DNA of 62,429 nucleotides from contig DASRFR010000057.1 in assembly GCA_035651455.1 (NCBI GenBank), forward strand, positions 1 through 62,429, given 5' to 3'. Shown here piece after piece: positions 8,558 to 17,187 of this stretch; within the stretch, counting starts at the first letter, position 1; every line of letters begins with the position of its first letter. This DNA comes from DASRFR01 sp035651455 (GTDB lineage: Bacteria > Acidobacteriota > Terriglobia > Terriglobales > Acidobacteriaceae). The position numbers were made by a program, and so were the translations under genes. Below the pieces are notes generated by a model that had not been told where the DNA came from, made no database searches, and saw nothing but the letters and a program-made list of their open reading frames with translations.

Positions 8558-8809
8558 CGGATGCTCTCTCGTCCGCACGTGAAATCTGATCATTCAACTT
8601 GGCTGTGCGCTAGTTGTGTGCGGGATTTCAGGTTCAGGCATTCCTAAGGCGGTACTCAGGCCCGTCTGGATCACGAATGATATCGGACGCTCTCTCGCCC
8701 GCACGTGCAATCTGATCATTCAAGTTGGCTGTGCGCTAGTTGTATGCGGGATTTCAGGTTCAGGCATTCCTAAGGCGGTACTCGGGCCCGTCTGGATCAC
8801 GAATGATAA
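8558..8809 (+). repeat. Two tandem copies of a 126-bp unit
   Basis: Bases 8558-8683 and 8684-8809 are direct repeats differing at about 7 of 126 positions. The unit length is a multiple of three, so a reading frame through both copies repeats the peptide ISGSGIPKAVLxPVWITND, but no start signal or family supports a real protein. The array is followed at once by the inverted repeat at 8801-8824. It lies just downstream of the HNH gene. Confidence 0.9.
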
Positions 8810-8824
8810 AGGACGTTATCATTC
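8801..8824. repeat. Perfect 9-bp inverted repeat
   Basis: GAATGATAA and TTATCATTC flank a six-base AGGACG spacer. The left arm is the end of the second 126-bp repeat unit; the first unit has GAATGATATC there and no matching right arm. There is no T-run after it, so it is not a clear intrinsic terminator. An element end or a protein-binding dyad are alternatives. Confidence 0.6.
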
Positions 8825-9254
8825 CTGATTGGGGGTCTCAGTGTCTTAAAGAGCCGACTTCGATATAGTTGCCTGCACGTTATGGCCGAAGAATCCAAGG
8901 AGCGGCAGATCCCCGCCATCATCAGCGACTGAAAGAACATCGTGGTCCTCCGGCTGGTACTGCTCGTCCTCGCCCTACTTCAGCCGCAACGGGTGGACGC
9001 AGCGCTTCAGCGCCGGGCACCAGCTCAGCGACTTCAGGATCAACGTCTCGTCCTTACGTTGTGTTCGTTGAGCCGCTGGTGCACAAGCCCCATTTCCGCC
9101 AATGGCAGACAAAGGGAAAAGCGCATGACTTCATTTACCAGGATACTTAACCTCACATCCTTCACTCGAAAGAGCCGAAGCCATAATACGTCTTACGAAA
9201 AGTGTTTCGTATTAGCGCAGCACGAGCGCTAATCAAAGCGATCCCAAGTTCGGA
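8825..9254. other. Gene-poor stretch with possible coding remnants
   Basis: No convincing gene is present between the repeat array and the minus-strand gene ending at 9255. A short ATG frame at 8882 (MAEESKERQIPAIISD) stops after 16 codons. About 30 bases later another frame reads WSSGWYCSSSPYFSRNGWTQ, which has the look of real protein sequence but has no start. These may be decayed pieces of a gene. Promoter motifs were not obvious. Confidence 0.4.
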
Positions 9255-9974
9255 TCATTCGTCCGGAAGCTTTGACGCGGGCGTGGGCGGGACCTTGGCA
9301 TTCGTTACGGCCTTAGAGAAGTAGGCTTCAACGCCGCCACCGGCCTGTCCGAACGCGGGCGCCACCGTGCCGAAATCCACCACAGTTCCCACTGGCGCCT
9401 CGATTTCGTAGTGGTGTGAGGCCGGCAGGTTATTCGGCAATGCGAACCGCCCCACCGCGACGAGTCCCGTCGGCACAAAAGGAACTTCGGATGCAGGAGC
9501 CGCATACGTACCGGGAAGGAAACTGCCGGTGACCGGATCGACGCGGCGATCAGGGTTGTACGCGGAGAACCTGTGGAACACGCGGTTCGCGGAGAGGATG
9601 ACATGCTTCACAAGGCTGCTCGGCAGCGCAGCCTGCGGAGCGGGCGTCACGGCAGCACTGGCGGAAACAGGCGTTTCGCCGATCCGCGCGTTCAGAAGCC
9701 GGAACGAGTGCGGTTGTGGTGCCGCAAGGACCGTCTCCACAATGTCCGATTTCATGGCGTCCACGATGCGCAGGCCGTTTCTCAGGATCGTGACGGGATC
9801 ATCGCCAGGCGTCAGTTCAACGTGGGACAGATCAATGGCGTGCTCGGAATTGAGCACGAGCAGAGGGGTTTTATTTCCCCACACCACGGCCTCTATCAGC
9901 TGAAATCCCATGCCGGTTTCAGGAAGTTCGGTAAGCGACTTGATCGCCGGCTCACTGAGGTTCCACATTCGCAT
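9255..9974 (-). CDS. Unknown protein of the deiminase cluster
   Basis: The protein has 239 residues, no signal peptide and no membrane span. The N-terminal 95 residues are mixed alpha/beta (GFQLIEAVVWGNKTPLLVLN). A Pro/Ala-rich linker (about 100-115) leads to a C-terminal domain with PGTYAAPASEVPFVPTGLVA, GRFALPNNLPASHHYEIEAP and GQAGGGVEAYFSKAV. The gene starts 9 bp after the deiminase-like gene stop, so the two are surely co-expressed and the protein may be a substrate or partner. I do not recognise the family. Confidence 0.65.
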   Translation of the reverse strand: MRMWNLSEPAIKSLTELPETGMGFQLIEAVVWGNKTPLLVLNSEHAIDLSHVELTPGDDPVTILRNGLRIVDAMKSDIVETVLAAPQPHSFRLLNARIGETPVSASAAVTPAPQAALPSSLVKHVILSANRVFHRFSAYNPDRRVDPVTGSFLPGTYAAPASEVPFVPTGLVAVGRFALPNNLPASHHYEIEAPVGTVVDFGTVAPAFGQAGGGVEAYFSKAVTNAKVPPTPASKLPDE

Positions 9975-9983
9975 TCTTGGCCA

Positions 9984-11411
9984 CTAGGTTCCGCGAGTAA
10001 TGTACTTCTTTATGCAGTGAACCACTCCCTGTCTGGCCGCGAATTGGTTGAAGTCACCCAGCATTTGGGGTTTGAAGCCGAGGTTCTCCCAGAGTGACTT
10101 CATCTCCGAATCGATCGCTTTCAGGTCGGAATTTGCGCCGTAACCAAATGTCGGAAGGTAGACGTTCCGTCCGCTCTTGACGCTGTTTTCCACCAAACAA
10201 TTGTTCCACGTGATGTGGTGCCAGTCGCGGATTCGTATATCCGTGTTGTCCGTTGCACCAGTCACGGCTAGCTCCTTTACGGCCGCGGCCAGGGCTTCGT
10301 AGCCTTGCTGGCCAGACAACTCCTTCAACTTCGAGAGCTTGAATGTTTTCCCCAACGTCCGCCGATGCACCAGGGGATTGCGCTTGACCGTAAATCCCTG
10401 TGCTTCGAGATCTTGCGCTATCCCGTCATAAATTTCAGAAAGAGAAAATGGTGAGGAAGTACCAAGAGTCTTGTCCGCAAGGGCTGGGCTGCCTACCAAA
10501 ACGCAAAACTTGCCGTCGTCCCCCGGTCCGACGAGCGAGATGAACATATCTATGTGGAATATGGGCTGGAAGGTTCCCGCACCACCGGCGGCTACGTCCA
10601 AGAAATAGTCACTGCCAGATTTTGTTCCCACATACTCTCGGATCGCGATCGGCTTCTTCGTGCCGATAAGGATCAATTGTCGCGCCGTATCCACGTATTG
10701 CGAAAACAACTGTCTGGCGAAAGCGTCGGCGCTCTCACCCTCGGGAACCACTACCGGAGCGCGGTCTCGCTTCAACAGGGCAAGTGTGTCGGCGAAATAG
10801 TCTTTCCCCAGGAACCAAAAATCTGTGCCGATAAGGCAGTTTCCGCCCTGAAAGATCAGAGGCGCTTGGGACGCCTTGACATCAGTGTGATCTTCCACAG
10901 CATCCGCAATCAGCGCATCGCCTGCACGCTTGAACTCCCAAGGCTCCATAAGATATCCCGAGCCGTCATTCTCATCTGTCAGGGAGACGTACGCATCTTC
11001 AGCCCAATCAGTGAGGCTCACATAGTCGGGCATTGAAATTAACTCCACGTTGTCCGCGCTATGGCCTGCGTCAGCGAACCACTGTGCCACCCGCTCTCTG
11101 ACCGACGCATGATGTATGACAATGAAACCTGTTCCATGTCTCAGCGCTTTTATGACGGATTGATAGGCCGGTGCCAAGTCTCCCTCGATCGCCCAGCTCG
11201 GGAAAGAAAAAAGAACACGGTCGATGGAACCCTGGAATGAGGAAATAAGTTTTGGGCGCTGAAGACCTGGTTTGACCACGGTTTCCAAAAGAATACTGGT
11301 TGATCGCAGGCGATCAAGATACTCAAAGGTCGTTCTGTACTCGTCGCCTTCGGTGCGGCGATGGAGTGGAGCGTCGGGCACCAACGCTCTGTATAGCGCA
11401 TTGGAAGACAT
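9984..11411 (-). CDS. Peptidylarginine/agmatine deiminase-like enzyme
   Basis: The 475-residue protein carries a scattered but ordered set of guanidino-modifying enzyme (pentein) motifs. DWAEDAYVSLTDENDG is near residue 134, LIFQGGNCLIGTDFW near 188 (substrate-site GGN), FHIDMFISLVG near 288 (catalytic His-x-Asp), and RQGVVHCIKKYITRG at the very C-terminus, where the Cys is the expected nucleophile. Agmatine deiminases and bacterial PADs are 330-430 residues and end in a similar GGxHC block. The family call rests on motif order, and the substrate (free agmatine, arginine or protein arginine) is open. It lies between a lipoprotein gene and the unknown gene at 9974, with 23- and 9-bp gaps. No signal peptide, so cytoplasmic. 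Confidence 0.7.
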   Translation of the reverse strand: MSSNALYRALVPDAPLHRRTEGDEYRTTFEYLDRLRSTSILLETVVKPGLQRPKLISSFQGSIDRVLFSFPSWAIEGDLAPAYQSVIKALRHGTGFIVIHHASVRERVAQWFADAGHSADNVELISMPDYVSLTDWAEDAYVSLTDENDGSGYLMEPWEFKRAGDALIADAVEDHTDVKASQAPLIFQGGNCLIGTDFWFLGKDYFADTLALLKRDRAPVVVPEGESADAFARQLFSQYVDTARQLILIGTKKPIAIREYVGTKSGSDYFLDVAAGGAGTFQPIFHIDMFISLVGPGDDGKFCVLVGSPALADKTLGTSSPFSLSEIYDGIAQDLEAQGFTVKRNPLVHRRTLGKTFKLSKLKELSGQQGYEALAAAVKELAVTGATDNTDIRIRDWHHITWNNCLVENSVKSGRNVYLPTFGYGANSDLKAIDSEMKSLWENLGFKPQMLGDFNQFAARQGVVHCIKKYITRGT

Positions 11412-11434
11412 GATAAAGCCTCCGTTTCATTCAT

Positions 11435-12304
11435 TCACTTCTTTTCATCCGCCCCTTTTGAACCCTTTGCTTTCGGCAGCTTGATTGATCCGCTGACACT
11501 AATGCTGTCGTCGTCCGATTCTTTCTTCGCCGCTCCCACATCTTCGACAATTAAGTCGTAGGGACCGCTTTCCGTCCGTTGCGCCGCCGTTGCTGTGCAA
11601 GGGGGAGCAAGGTCCTTAATTCGATATCGCCGCGTGAATTTGACACCCTTTTCTTCGATCGCTAGTTCGATAATCACCGTCCCGGCAGCGTCAAACCCGA
11701 CGATGCCGGCAGCACCTTTAATCAACTCCTTGATTGGAAACAACTCCGATATCGTCTTGTCTTCCTTTTCTGCCGAAGCCTCTGTCAGCGTGCCATCGTC
11801 AGCGAGCTTGACGTCTGCCTTGGCTGACCCGATCAAGGGCGTGCGCACGTTCAGGGTGTACGGAACGCCATAGTCGACATAGACATCAGGCGTGACTGTA
11901 TCCGACGTGATAAACCAATCGTCTGGGGCAACCTGGCTTTCAGCCCGGTGCGGTTCGTAATGCAAAGCCCGGACTGCATCCCAGAGAGCGCGTATGTCTC
12001 CTCCTTGTTCTGGCGTTGCAGACGCGAGCGCCGACCGCAAATCCAAAACCGTCTTCGAATTGAATTGCGTCCTGGACAACGTAGTCGTTTCGGCGGATTG
12101 CACTTTGTCGCCCATTTTCGTCGTCAGCGTCATCACAAAATAGGGCTCAAGACGGGCGACTTCGTGCTTACACGCGGCGGCCTTTACGAAGAAAGGCACG
12201 CCGGTGTGATCGCCCTGAGGGGTTGATTTGTGGATGACATACATTCCGCAGCCACTCAGCAATAAGCAAAGAGTCGTGATGAAGGAAAGCCGCACGTATC
12301 GCAC
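11435..12304 (-). CDS. Predicted lipoprotein of unknown function
   Basis: The product has 289 residues with a lipoprotein signal: LSFITTLCLLLSGC, giving a lipidated Cys19. The mature part has a region of beta-strand-like sequence (EPYFVMTLTTKMGDKVQSAE) and a long charged C-terminal tail (KKESDDD, then KAKGSKGADEKK). It is 85 bp downstream of the hydrolase lipoprotein gene and 23 bp upstream of the deiminase-like gene, suggesting one transcript. No family is recognised. Confidence 0.7.
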   Translation of the reverse strand: MRYVRLSFITTLCLLLSGCGMYVIHKSTPQGDHTGVPFFVKAAACKHEVARLEPYFVMTLTTKMGDKVQSAETTTLSRTQFNSKTVLDLRSALASATPEQGGDIRALWDAVRALHYEPHRAESQVAPDDWFITSDTVTPDVYVDYGVPYTLNVRTPLIGSAKADVKLADDGTLTEASAEKEDKTISELFPIKELIKGAAGIVGFDAAGTVIIELAIEEKGVKFTRRYRIKDLAPPCTATAAQRTESGPYDLIVEDVGAAKKESDDDSISVSGSIKLPKAKGSKGADEKK

Positions 12305-12389
12305 CTGAAGCCTCCTGAGAAAGAAGATATGATCTGACGCCTTTTACTGCGCGCTTGCGTTTCTCGCGGCCGCAACAGTTCACGCCGCG

Positions 12390-13556
12390 CTATCGCACGG
12401 GCACCTGCTTCTGTACTACGAACGTGACTACAACCGTTGCATGGCCGCCTCCCGGACAGTTCCCCAACATATCCTTGTCTTTGCCATTGAAGCCATAGGT
12501 CACAGGCACCGTATTTCCGCTGACGGCTCCCAGCGTCGGGCCTGTTACACCCTGGATATTGTCTGCACCCTCAAGTGAGGCAGACGCCGAAATCACCTTC
12601 TCTTCATGCTGCGGATCGAGAGTGATCGAGGCTGTGAGAGTCTGTGAGTTCGTCCTGTTGCAGTCAACTTGTTGATAAGCGCTCCACTTGCGGTTCTCCG
12701 TGACCGTTGTCGTCGGAATCTTCTCGGGCGCAATCGGATTGTCTTTCACCGCGTTGCGTAACGCAATGTATGAATCGACATTCCGGTCGCAGGGTTTCAC
12801 GATGGTCGAGTGGTTTTCATTGATAGCGACAACCCTCTCGCAGCTTCTTGTGCCGCTTAAACGATCCACAACTAGGACGCCGCTCAGAGGCTGCTTTTCG
12901 TATGCGCAATATCTGTGAATCGCGAATCCGGCGTTCCGCCACTCGCTTTCGAGGTTCAACAGGTAGTCGTTGGAATTCCCTGGAAACATTTCCTTAAGCA
13001 AGGGATCTTGGCTGAACAAATGCCCAAGCTGCGCAATCTGCGCTCCGGTCTCTGGAGTCGAAAAGAAGTAAATGAATGGCACCTGCCTGGCGAGCTCTCT
13101 GTGTGTGAGAAGAAATCGTTGGACGATTAGACCGCCTAGGCTATGAGCGACAAATACGACTTCTCTGTGCTTTGTGAATACCTCATCGCTGTCAAGCCGG
13201 CTTTTGAGGTTGGAGACAACCTCGTCGATCGTCATCTTGTTGCCGAGATAGGGAGTGTCGTACCCGGCGATGTAAATATCCGAATCCTTGAATGCATCGT
13301 CATCTCTCAGCAGTTTTGGCCACGAGATTTTGGGCGAACAGTTCCAGGTATCGAATGAACTGCCGAAAATCCCGTGCACGAAGACGATCACTCGTGCCGC
13401 ATTGTCCCGTCTCTCATAGAAACTCTTGGGCTGTTGTGCGGCACCCTGATCGTGGTTCTTATTTCCGTCACACGCGTTACATCCGCTGTAAATCACTAAC
13501 GACGACAAAATGAGAACCCAGGTTGGCGCTCGACCGATGCTTGGGAGCATAGACAC
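12390..13556 (-). CDS. Alpha/beta-hydrolase lipoprotein
   Basis: This 388-residue protein starts with a lipoprotein-type signal ending in YSGC (about residue 26). The hydrolase domain (about 50-270) has VIVFVHGIFGSSFDTW as the oxyanion-hole strand, FVAHSLGGLIVQRFL with the nucleophile elbow (AHSLGG, serine near 147), a probable acid in VVDRLSG and the base in INENHSTIVKP (about 260). The elbow and HGIFG resemble PGAP1/lipase-like esterases (DUF676 type). The C-terminal 110 residues form a separate beta-rich module with two Cys. It is the first gene of a four-gene cluster. Location would be periplasmic or outer membrane; the substrate is unknown. Confidence 0.8.
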   Translation of the reverse strand: MSMLPSIGRAPTWVLILSSLVIYSGCNACDGNKNHDQGAAQQPKSFYERRDNAARVIVFVHGIFGSSFDTWNCSPKISWPKLLRDDDAFKDSDIYIAGYDTPYLGNKMTIDEVVSNLKSRLDSDEVFTKHREVVFVAHSLGGLIVQRFLLTHRELARQVPFIYFFSTPETGAQIAQLGHLFSQDPLLKEMFPGNSNDYLLNLESEWRNAGFAIHRYCAYEKQPLSGVLVVDRLSGTRSCERVVAINENHSTIVKPCDRNVDSYIALRNAVKDNPIAPEKIPTTTVTENRKWSAYQQVDCNRTNSQTLTASITLDPQHEEKVISASASLEGADNIQGVTGPTLGAVSGNTVPVTYGFNGKDKDMLGNCPGGGHATVVVTFVVQKQVPVR

Positions 13557-13847
13557 ACTACCTCATTTGATAAACGGAACCAGGCCGCGAGGATGTCAAA
13601 TACAGGGGCCCAGGAGGAAGGCGGCAATCTTAACCGTTGCCAAGACTATTTTCAAGTCGAGTCCCAGATTTACTCTTGGTTCGCCCTGATAGAGCGTCAT
13701 CTCTCTCCTAAGAGAAGAACAGTGGTGGCTTTGGGGCTGTGATGTTTTGTTTCAGGCAAGGACCCCGGCGCCTTCCATCAAGGATAGAGACAAGCGCAGT
13801 CCTCGGGAGCCCGGCGGTTAGACTTCGGTGGCCTTATGCGATTCTTC

Positions 13848-14387
13848 TCACCGTGCTTGTTTCACTGAATCACGGATCGTTCTAGCCTCGTGGAGTTCCA
13901 ACCCGCAATCGAGCGCAAGCTTGAAGAACTCCTCCCCCGCATCGCCGGTATCGAGCTTATTCGCTCTTGTCAGTTGCCGGGCGAATTCGCCGAGCGGGAT
14001 GATATCCGACGAGGTGACGAACCCAATATCGGCGACCTTCTTGCGGAACGCCGCGATGACCTGATCCGGCAGATCCGGCCCGTAAAGAAAGTAGCGAAGG
14101 TATTTCAAGAAGTGCACATGCCGGAAGATGGCGTCGCCCCGCGTGCCGTTTTTTTCGAACCGCTGAGCACGCGAACGCCCTCTCCCCCCGATGTTGAAGT
14201 CGGGATCGCTAAAGTACCTCGTCCTGACCTCAGGAATGCCCTTGCGCGCGATCAATGACTTCATCAGCCGGAGCGAAGTCTCGCCAACTGCTTTCCAATA
14301 GGCCGCGTCATATTTTCCGGGCGCAGGATCGAAGTCGATTCGGCCGAGCAGTTCTTTCTCTTCCATTGTCAGATCGATGCAATTCAT
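13848..14387 (-). CDS. Unknown protein ending the defence operon
   Basis: A 179-residue soluble protein. The N-terminus is MNCIDLTMEEKELLGRIDFD, the middle is basic and Gly-rich (NIGGRGRSRAQRFEKNGTRG), and the second half is helical with FRHVHFLKYLRYFLYGPDLP and AGEEFFKLALDCGLELHEAR. It lies 55 bp downstream of the type III Res stop and reads the same way, so it is most simply the last gene of the operon that starts at 26583. I do not recognise it. Genes of this kind following type III restriction genes could be accessory or anti-restriction factors, but nothing here proves that. Confidence 0.55.
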   Translation of the reverse strand: MNCIDLTMEEKELLGRIDFDPAPGKYDAAYWKAVGETSLRLMKSLIARKGIPEVRTRYFSDPDFNIGGRGRSRAQRFEKNGTRGDAIFRHVHFLKYLRYFLYGPDLPDQVIAAFRKKVADIGFVTSSDIIPLGEFARQLTRANKLDTGDAGEEFFKLALDCGLELHEARTIRDSVKQAR

Positions 14388-14442
14388 TACTTACTCCAGT
14401 GAATATTGCGCGCCGATGCCACCGTGGCAGCGACATTCTTGG

Positions 14443-17172
14443 CTATGGGAGATCGTCAGCGGATGTAATCACGCGATAGTCAACGTCGAGTGCCCCGAAG
14501 AAATGTTGTTCTCCGCAATGGTTTTTTTGCGTCTCTGTCCCTCTAAGCTCACTTGCGACAGTCGTGCTCTTCGTTTCGCGAACGAGATAAAGCAACGGCC
14601 CCGTGTCTCCAAAGGCGTCAACTTTCTCCATTACCAGGGCCCAGTCAGGATTGTATCGGCCTACCGGTGTAGGCACCTTGAACCATGCCGGCAGCTTCAC
14701 GAACAACCGGACGTCGTTTCGCTTTTTCAGCTTTTCGACGAAGCGCTTTTCCGTGTCAGACTGGACGACGATGTGGTCGTAAATTGAGTTGTCGACGGGA
14801 ATGAGCCGGTCGGAAACCGTTTCTTCCTCCTCTACCCATTCAGTCATGTCATACCATGTACCATCTCTGAAATACTGGATTCCGTGGACCAATTGCTGAA
14901 TCGCTTCTTCGCGGATGATTTTGGCCGCCTGAAATGCGAACTCCTGAGGATTGTCCAGCGCCGCTTTGCGATTCTTAGTCCGAACAACGAGAGCGAACAA
15001 GGTTTTCCGCGTCAGTTTGATCGGCGGCGTAATGTGCCCGATCAAGTCCTCGATCATCCCGACGATATTCGGCGCTCCCTGCCGGGCCGCCACGATCGAA
15101 AGAACGCCCTGCCCAAACAGCCGGTAGTCAAGCAGATCTTTATTCTGGTCGACGGTCACTTCGGCTTTCGAGGCGACAATTCGGGGCGCATCAATCTTCA
15201 GGCGGTCAAGCCGGTCTACCACGTCCGTGATCAGCTTTTCTGTGTCTACGGTGACCTGGTACCGCGTTTTCGGTTTGATCTTTTCCCATAGGACCGCAAA
15301 CTCTTCGGGAAGTTGATCCAGCGGCTTGCGCTTCGCCAGGTGCTTTTCTCTCGCGTTGACCGGTCTGGGAGCGGTTCCCGTTTCGCCGAAGGCTTCGACC
15401 ATTTCCGCCTGCAGCGTGGACACGAACTGTTCGTAGCTTTCGTTAGCCACTACGGTCAGAATATTCACCTTCTCTTCAGAACTTCTCTGGCCTTGCTGAT
15501 TCACAACCAGTCGCATCCCACGCCCGACCTCCTGGCGCTTTTTTACCTCGGACGCAGTTTGATTGAGCGTGCAAATCTGGCAGACATTCGGATTGTCCCA
15601 GCCTTCCCGCAGCGCGCTATGCGAGAAGATGAAGGCGACGGGCTCGTCGAGGGACAGCAGGCGCTCCTTGTCTTTCATGATCAAGTTGTAGGCAGCACGA
15701 TCCTCCGCGTTTTGGCCGCTTGTCGAATCGACCGCGTCTTCCTCCCCGCCACGGCGTTTTTTCTTGGCAAAATAGCTTCCCTGGACGTCCGAAGCTTTTT
15801 TGTCGGCGAAATCCGGAAATTTCAGCTTGAGTTCCTCAAACGCACCGTCAAACAGCTGGCGGATGATGCCGGGATAGAGGCCGTCCACGCCGACCGCCGT
15901 CTTGTCCGCCGGCGGGTGGCCAACAAAATTATCCACCCGGTCAATGAAGAACAACGACAAGACCTTGATTCCCGCCGCTTTGAGGCGACTCTGCTTTCGC
16001 AGATGTTCTTCCACGGTGTAGCGTATCTGCTCCCGGAATAGCGCCGCCTGGTCCGCCCCTTGCGACTGCCCGACGGCGATCTCGACCCCGTTCTTGAACT
16101 TCACAAGCTGGTCGCCCGCGTTGATCTCGTCAATCACGAAACTGGCGTATTCAGGCCTTTCGGCCTTGTCTTCCAGGCAATCCCCAGGCTTGAAGAGAAA
16201 CGCCTTCTCCTTTATCGTGGCCCCTGCCATTCGCTTGTGCAGGGCAATCTTGGCCTGCACCGTTTTGGCAGCCGTCCGAATCTCCTCGAGGCGGACGAAC
16301 ACCTGGTTGAAGTCATCTTCCTTGACGACAGATGCCACCTGAATCTTCTTCACCAGCGATTGACGGTAAGCCTCGAACGGCGTCAGACGGTAAACGACAT
16401 TGTAGGGATTGCGATGTGTGGCCGAATAGCGCAGAGCGAAGAGAGGATCGAGCGAAGCCAGAGCGCGGATGCGGCCTTCGCTTTCCATGTTCTGTGGCTC
16501 ATCCAAAATCAACACAGGCCTTGACGACTGCACCAGGAACAGCGGCGTCGCACCCTGCAAGCGGTCGGTGCTCTGGCGAATGACGTTATCCTCCTTGTTA
16601 AAGGAATCGATGGTCATCACCAGCAGCTCGACACAGTCGCTCTGCGCGAACTGGCGCACCTTGGCAATACTCTTCGAGTCGTAAACCGTGAAGCGATACG
16701 GCACGTTATCGTAAAGCCCCCGGAGATGTTCCTGGGTAATCTTCAGCGTCTTGATGACCCCTTCCCGCACCGCGACGGACGGGACCACGACGATGAATTT
16801 CCGCAGGCCATAGCGACGGTTGAGCTCCAAGGCGGTCCGCAGATAGACATAGGTTTTGCCTGTCCCGGTCTCCATCTCGACGGAGAAATTGGCGAAGCGG
16901 ACTTGCTGATCGCCGGCGACGGTTCGAATCGCCTCCTCGATCCATTGCAGCCCTTGATCGAGCGGAATGCCATTGCTTTGCTGAACCAGGTGAAGATTGT
17001 GAAGCAGCTCCTCTTCGCTTAGGTCCAGCCGGTTCGTGACAGATCCGAACATCGGGCCAAGCTCCACTTCGGAAAAATCCACCAACCGGCGTGTCTGTCC
17101 CTGCAACAGTTCGGCTACCGATTCAATCGCGCGTAGCTGGTGAGGCTGATTGCCCTCAAACTGTATTCGCAC
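14443..17172 (-). CDS. res: Type III restriction enzyme, Res subunit
   Basis: The 909-residue protein is a superfamily 2 helicase/translocase with a C-terminal nuclease. Walker A is ETGTGKTYVYL (residues 101-107 core), motif II is LILDEPQNME (about 215), motif III is LRYSATHRN, and motif VI is EVKKRQEVGRGMRL (about 530). The nuclease site near residues 855-880 has YNPDWALV and LVRETKS, the PD...ExK arrangement of type III Res proteins. Together with Mod it cuts DNA about 25-27 bp from one of two head-to-head recognition sites. It starts 15 bp after the Mod stop. Length and motifs look intact. Confidence 0.93.
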   Translation of the reverse strand: MRIQFEGNQPHQLRAIESVAELLQGQTRRLVDFSEVELGPMFGSVTNRLDLSEEELLHNLHLVQQSNGIPLDQGLQWIEEAIRTVAGDQQVRFANFSVEMETGTGKTYVYLRTALELNRRYGLRKFIVVVPSVAVREGVIKTLKITQEHLRGLYDNVPYRFTVYDSKSIAKVRQFAQSDCVELLVMTIDSFNKEDNVIRQSTDRLQGATPLFLVQSSRPVLILDEPQNMESEGRIRALASLDPLFALRYSATHRNPYNVVYRLTPFEAYRQSLVKKIQVASVVKEDDFNQVFVRLEEIRTAAKTVQAKIALHKRMAGATIKEKAFLFKPGDCLEDKAERPEYASFVIDEINAGDQLVKFKNGVEIAVGQSQGADQAALFREQIRYTVEEHLRKQSRLKAAGIKVLSLFFIDRVDNFVGHPPADKTAVGVDGLYPGIIRQLFDGAFEELKLKFPDFADKKASDVQGSYFAKKKRRGGEEDAVDSTSGQNAEDRAAYNLIMKDKERLLSLDEPVAFIFSHSALREGWDNPNVCQICTLNQTASEVKKRQEVGRGMRLVVNQQGQRSSEEKVNILTVVANESYEQFVSTLQAEMVEAFGETGTAPRPVNAREKHLAKRKPLDQLPEEFAVLWEKIKPKTRYQVTVDTEKLITDVVDRLDRLKIDAPRIVASKAEVTVDQNKDLLDYRLFGQGVLSIVAARQGAPNIVGMIEDLIGHITPPIKLTRKTLFALVVRTKNRKAALDNPQEFAFQAAKIIREEAIQQLVHGIQYFRDGTWYDMTEWVEEEETVSDRLIPVDNSIYDHIVVQSDTEKRFVEKLKKRNDVRLFVKLPAWFKVPTPVGRYNPDWALVMEKVDAFGDTGPLLYLVRETKSTTVASELRGTETQKNHCGEQHFFGALDVDYRVITSADDLP

Positions 17173-17187
17173 TTATACGGCATCCCT

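Noticed and set aside
8616..8828. Repetitive 70-codon frame through the 126-bp repeats
   Set aside because: No start signal and no protein family; the repeated peptide follows from the repeat length being a multiple of three.
15313..16041. Plus-strand frame of 242 codons inside the Res gene
   Set aside because: It is antisense to a motif-complete helicase and shows no family features.
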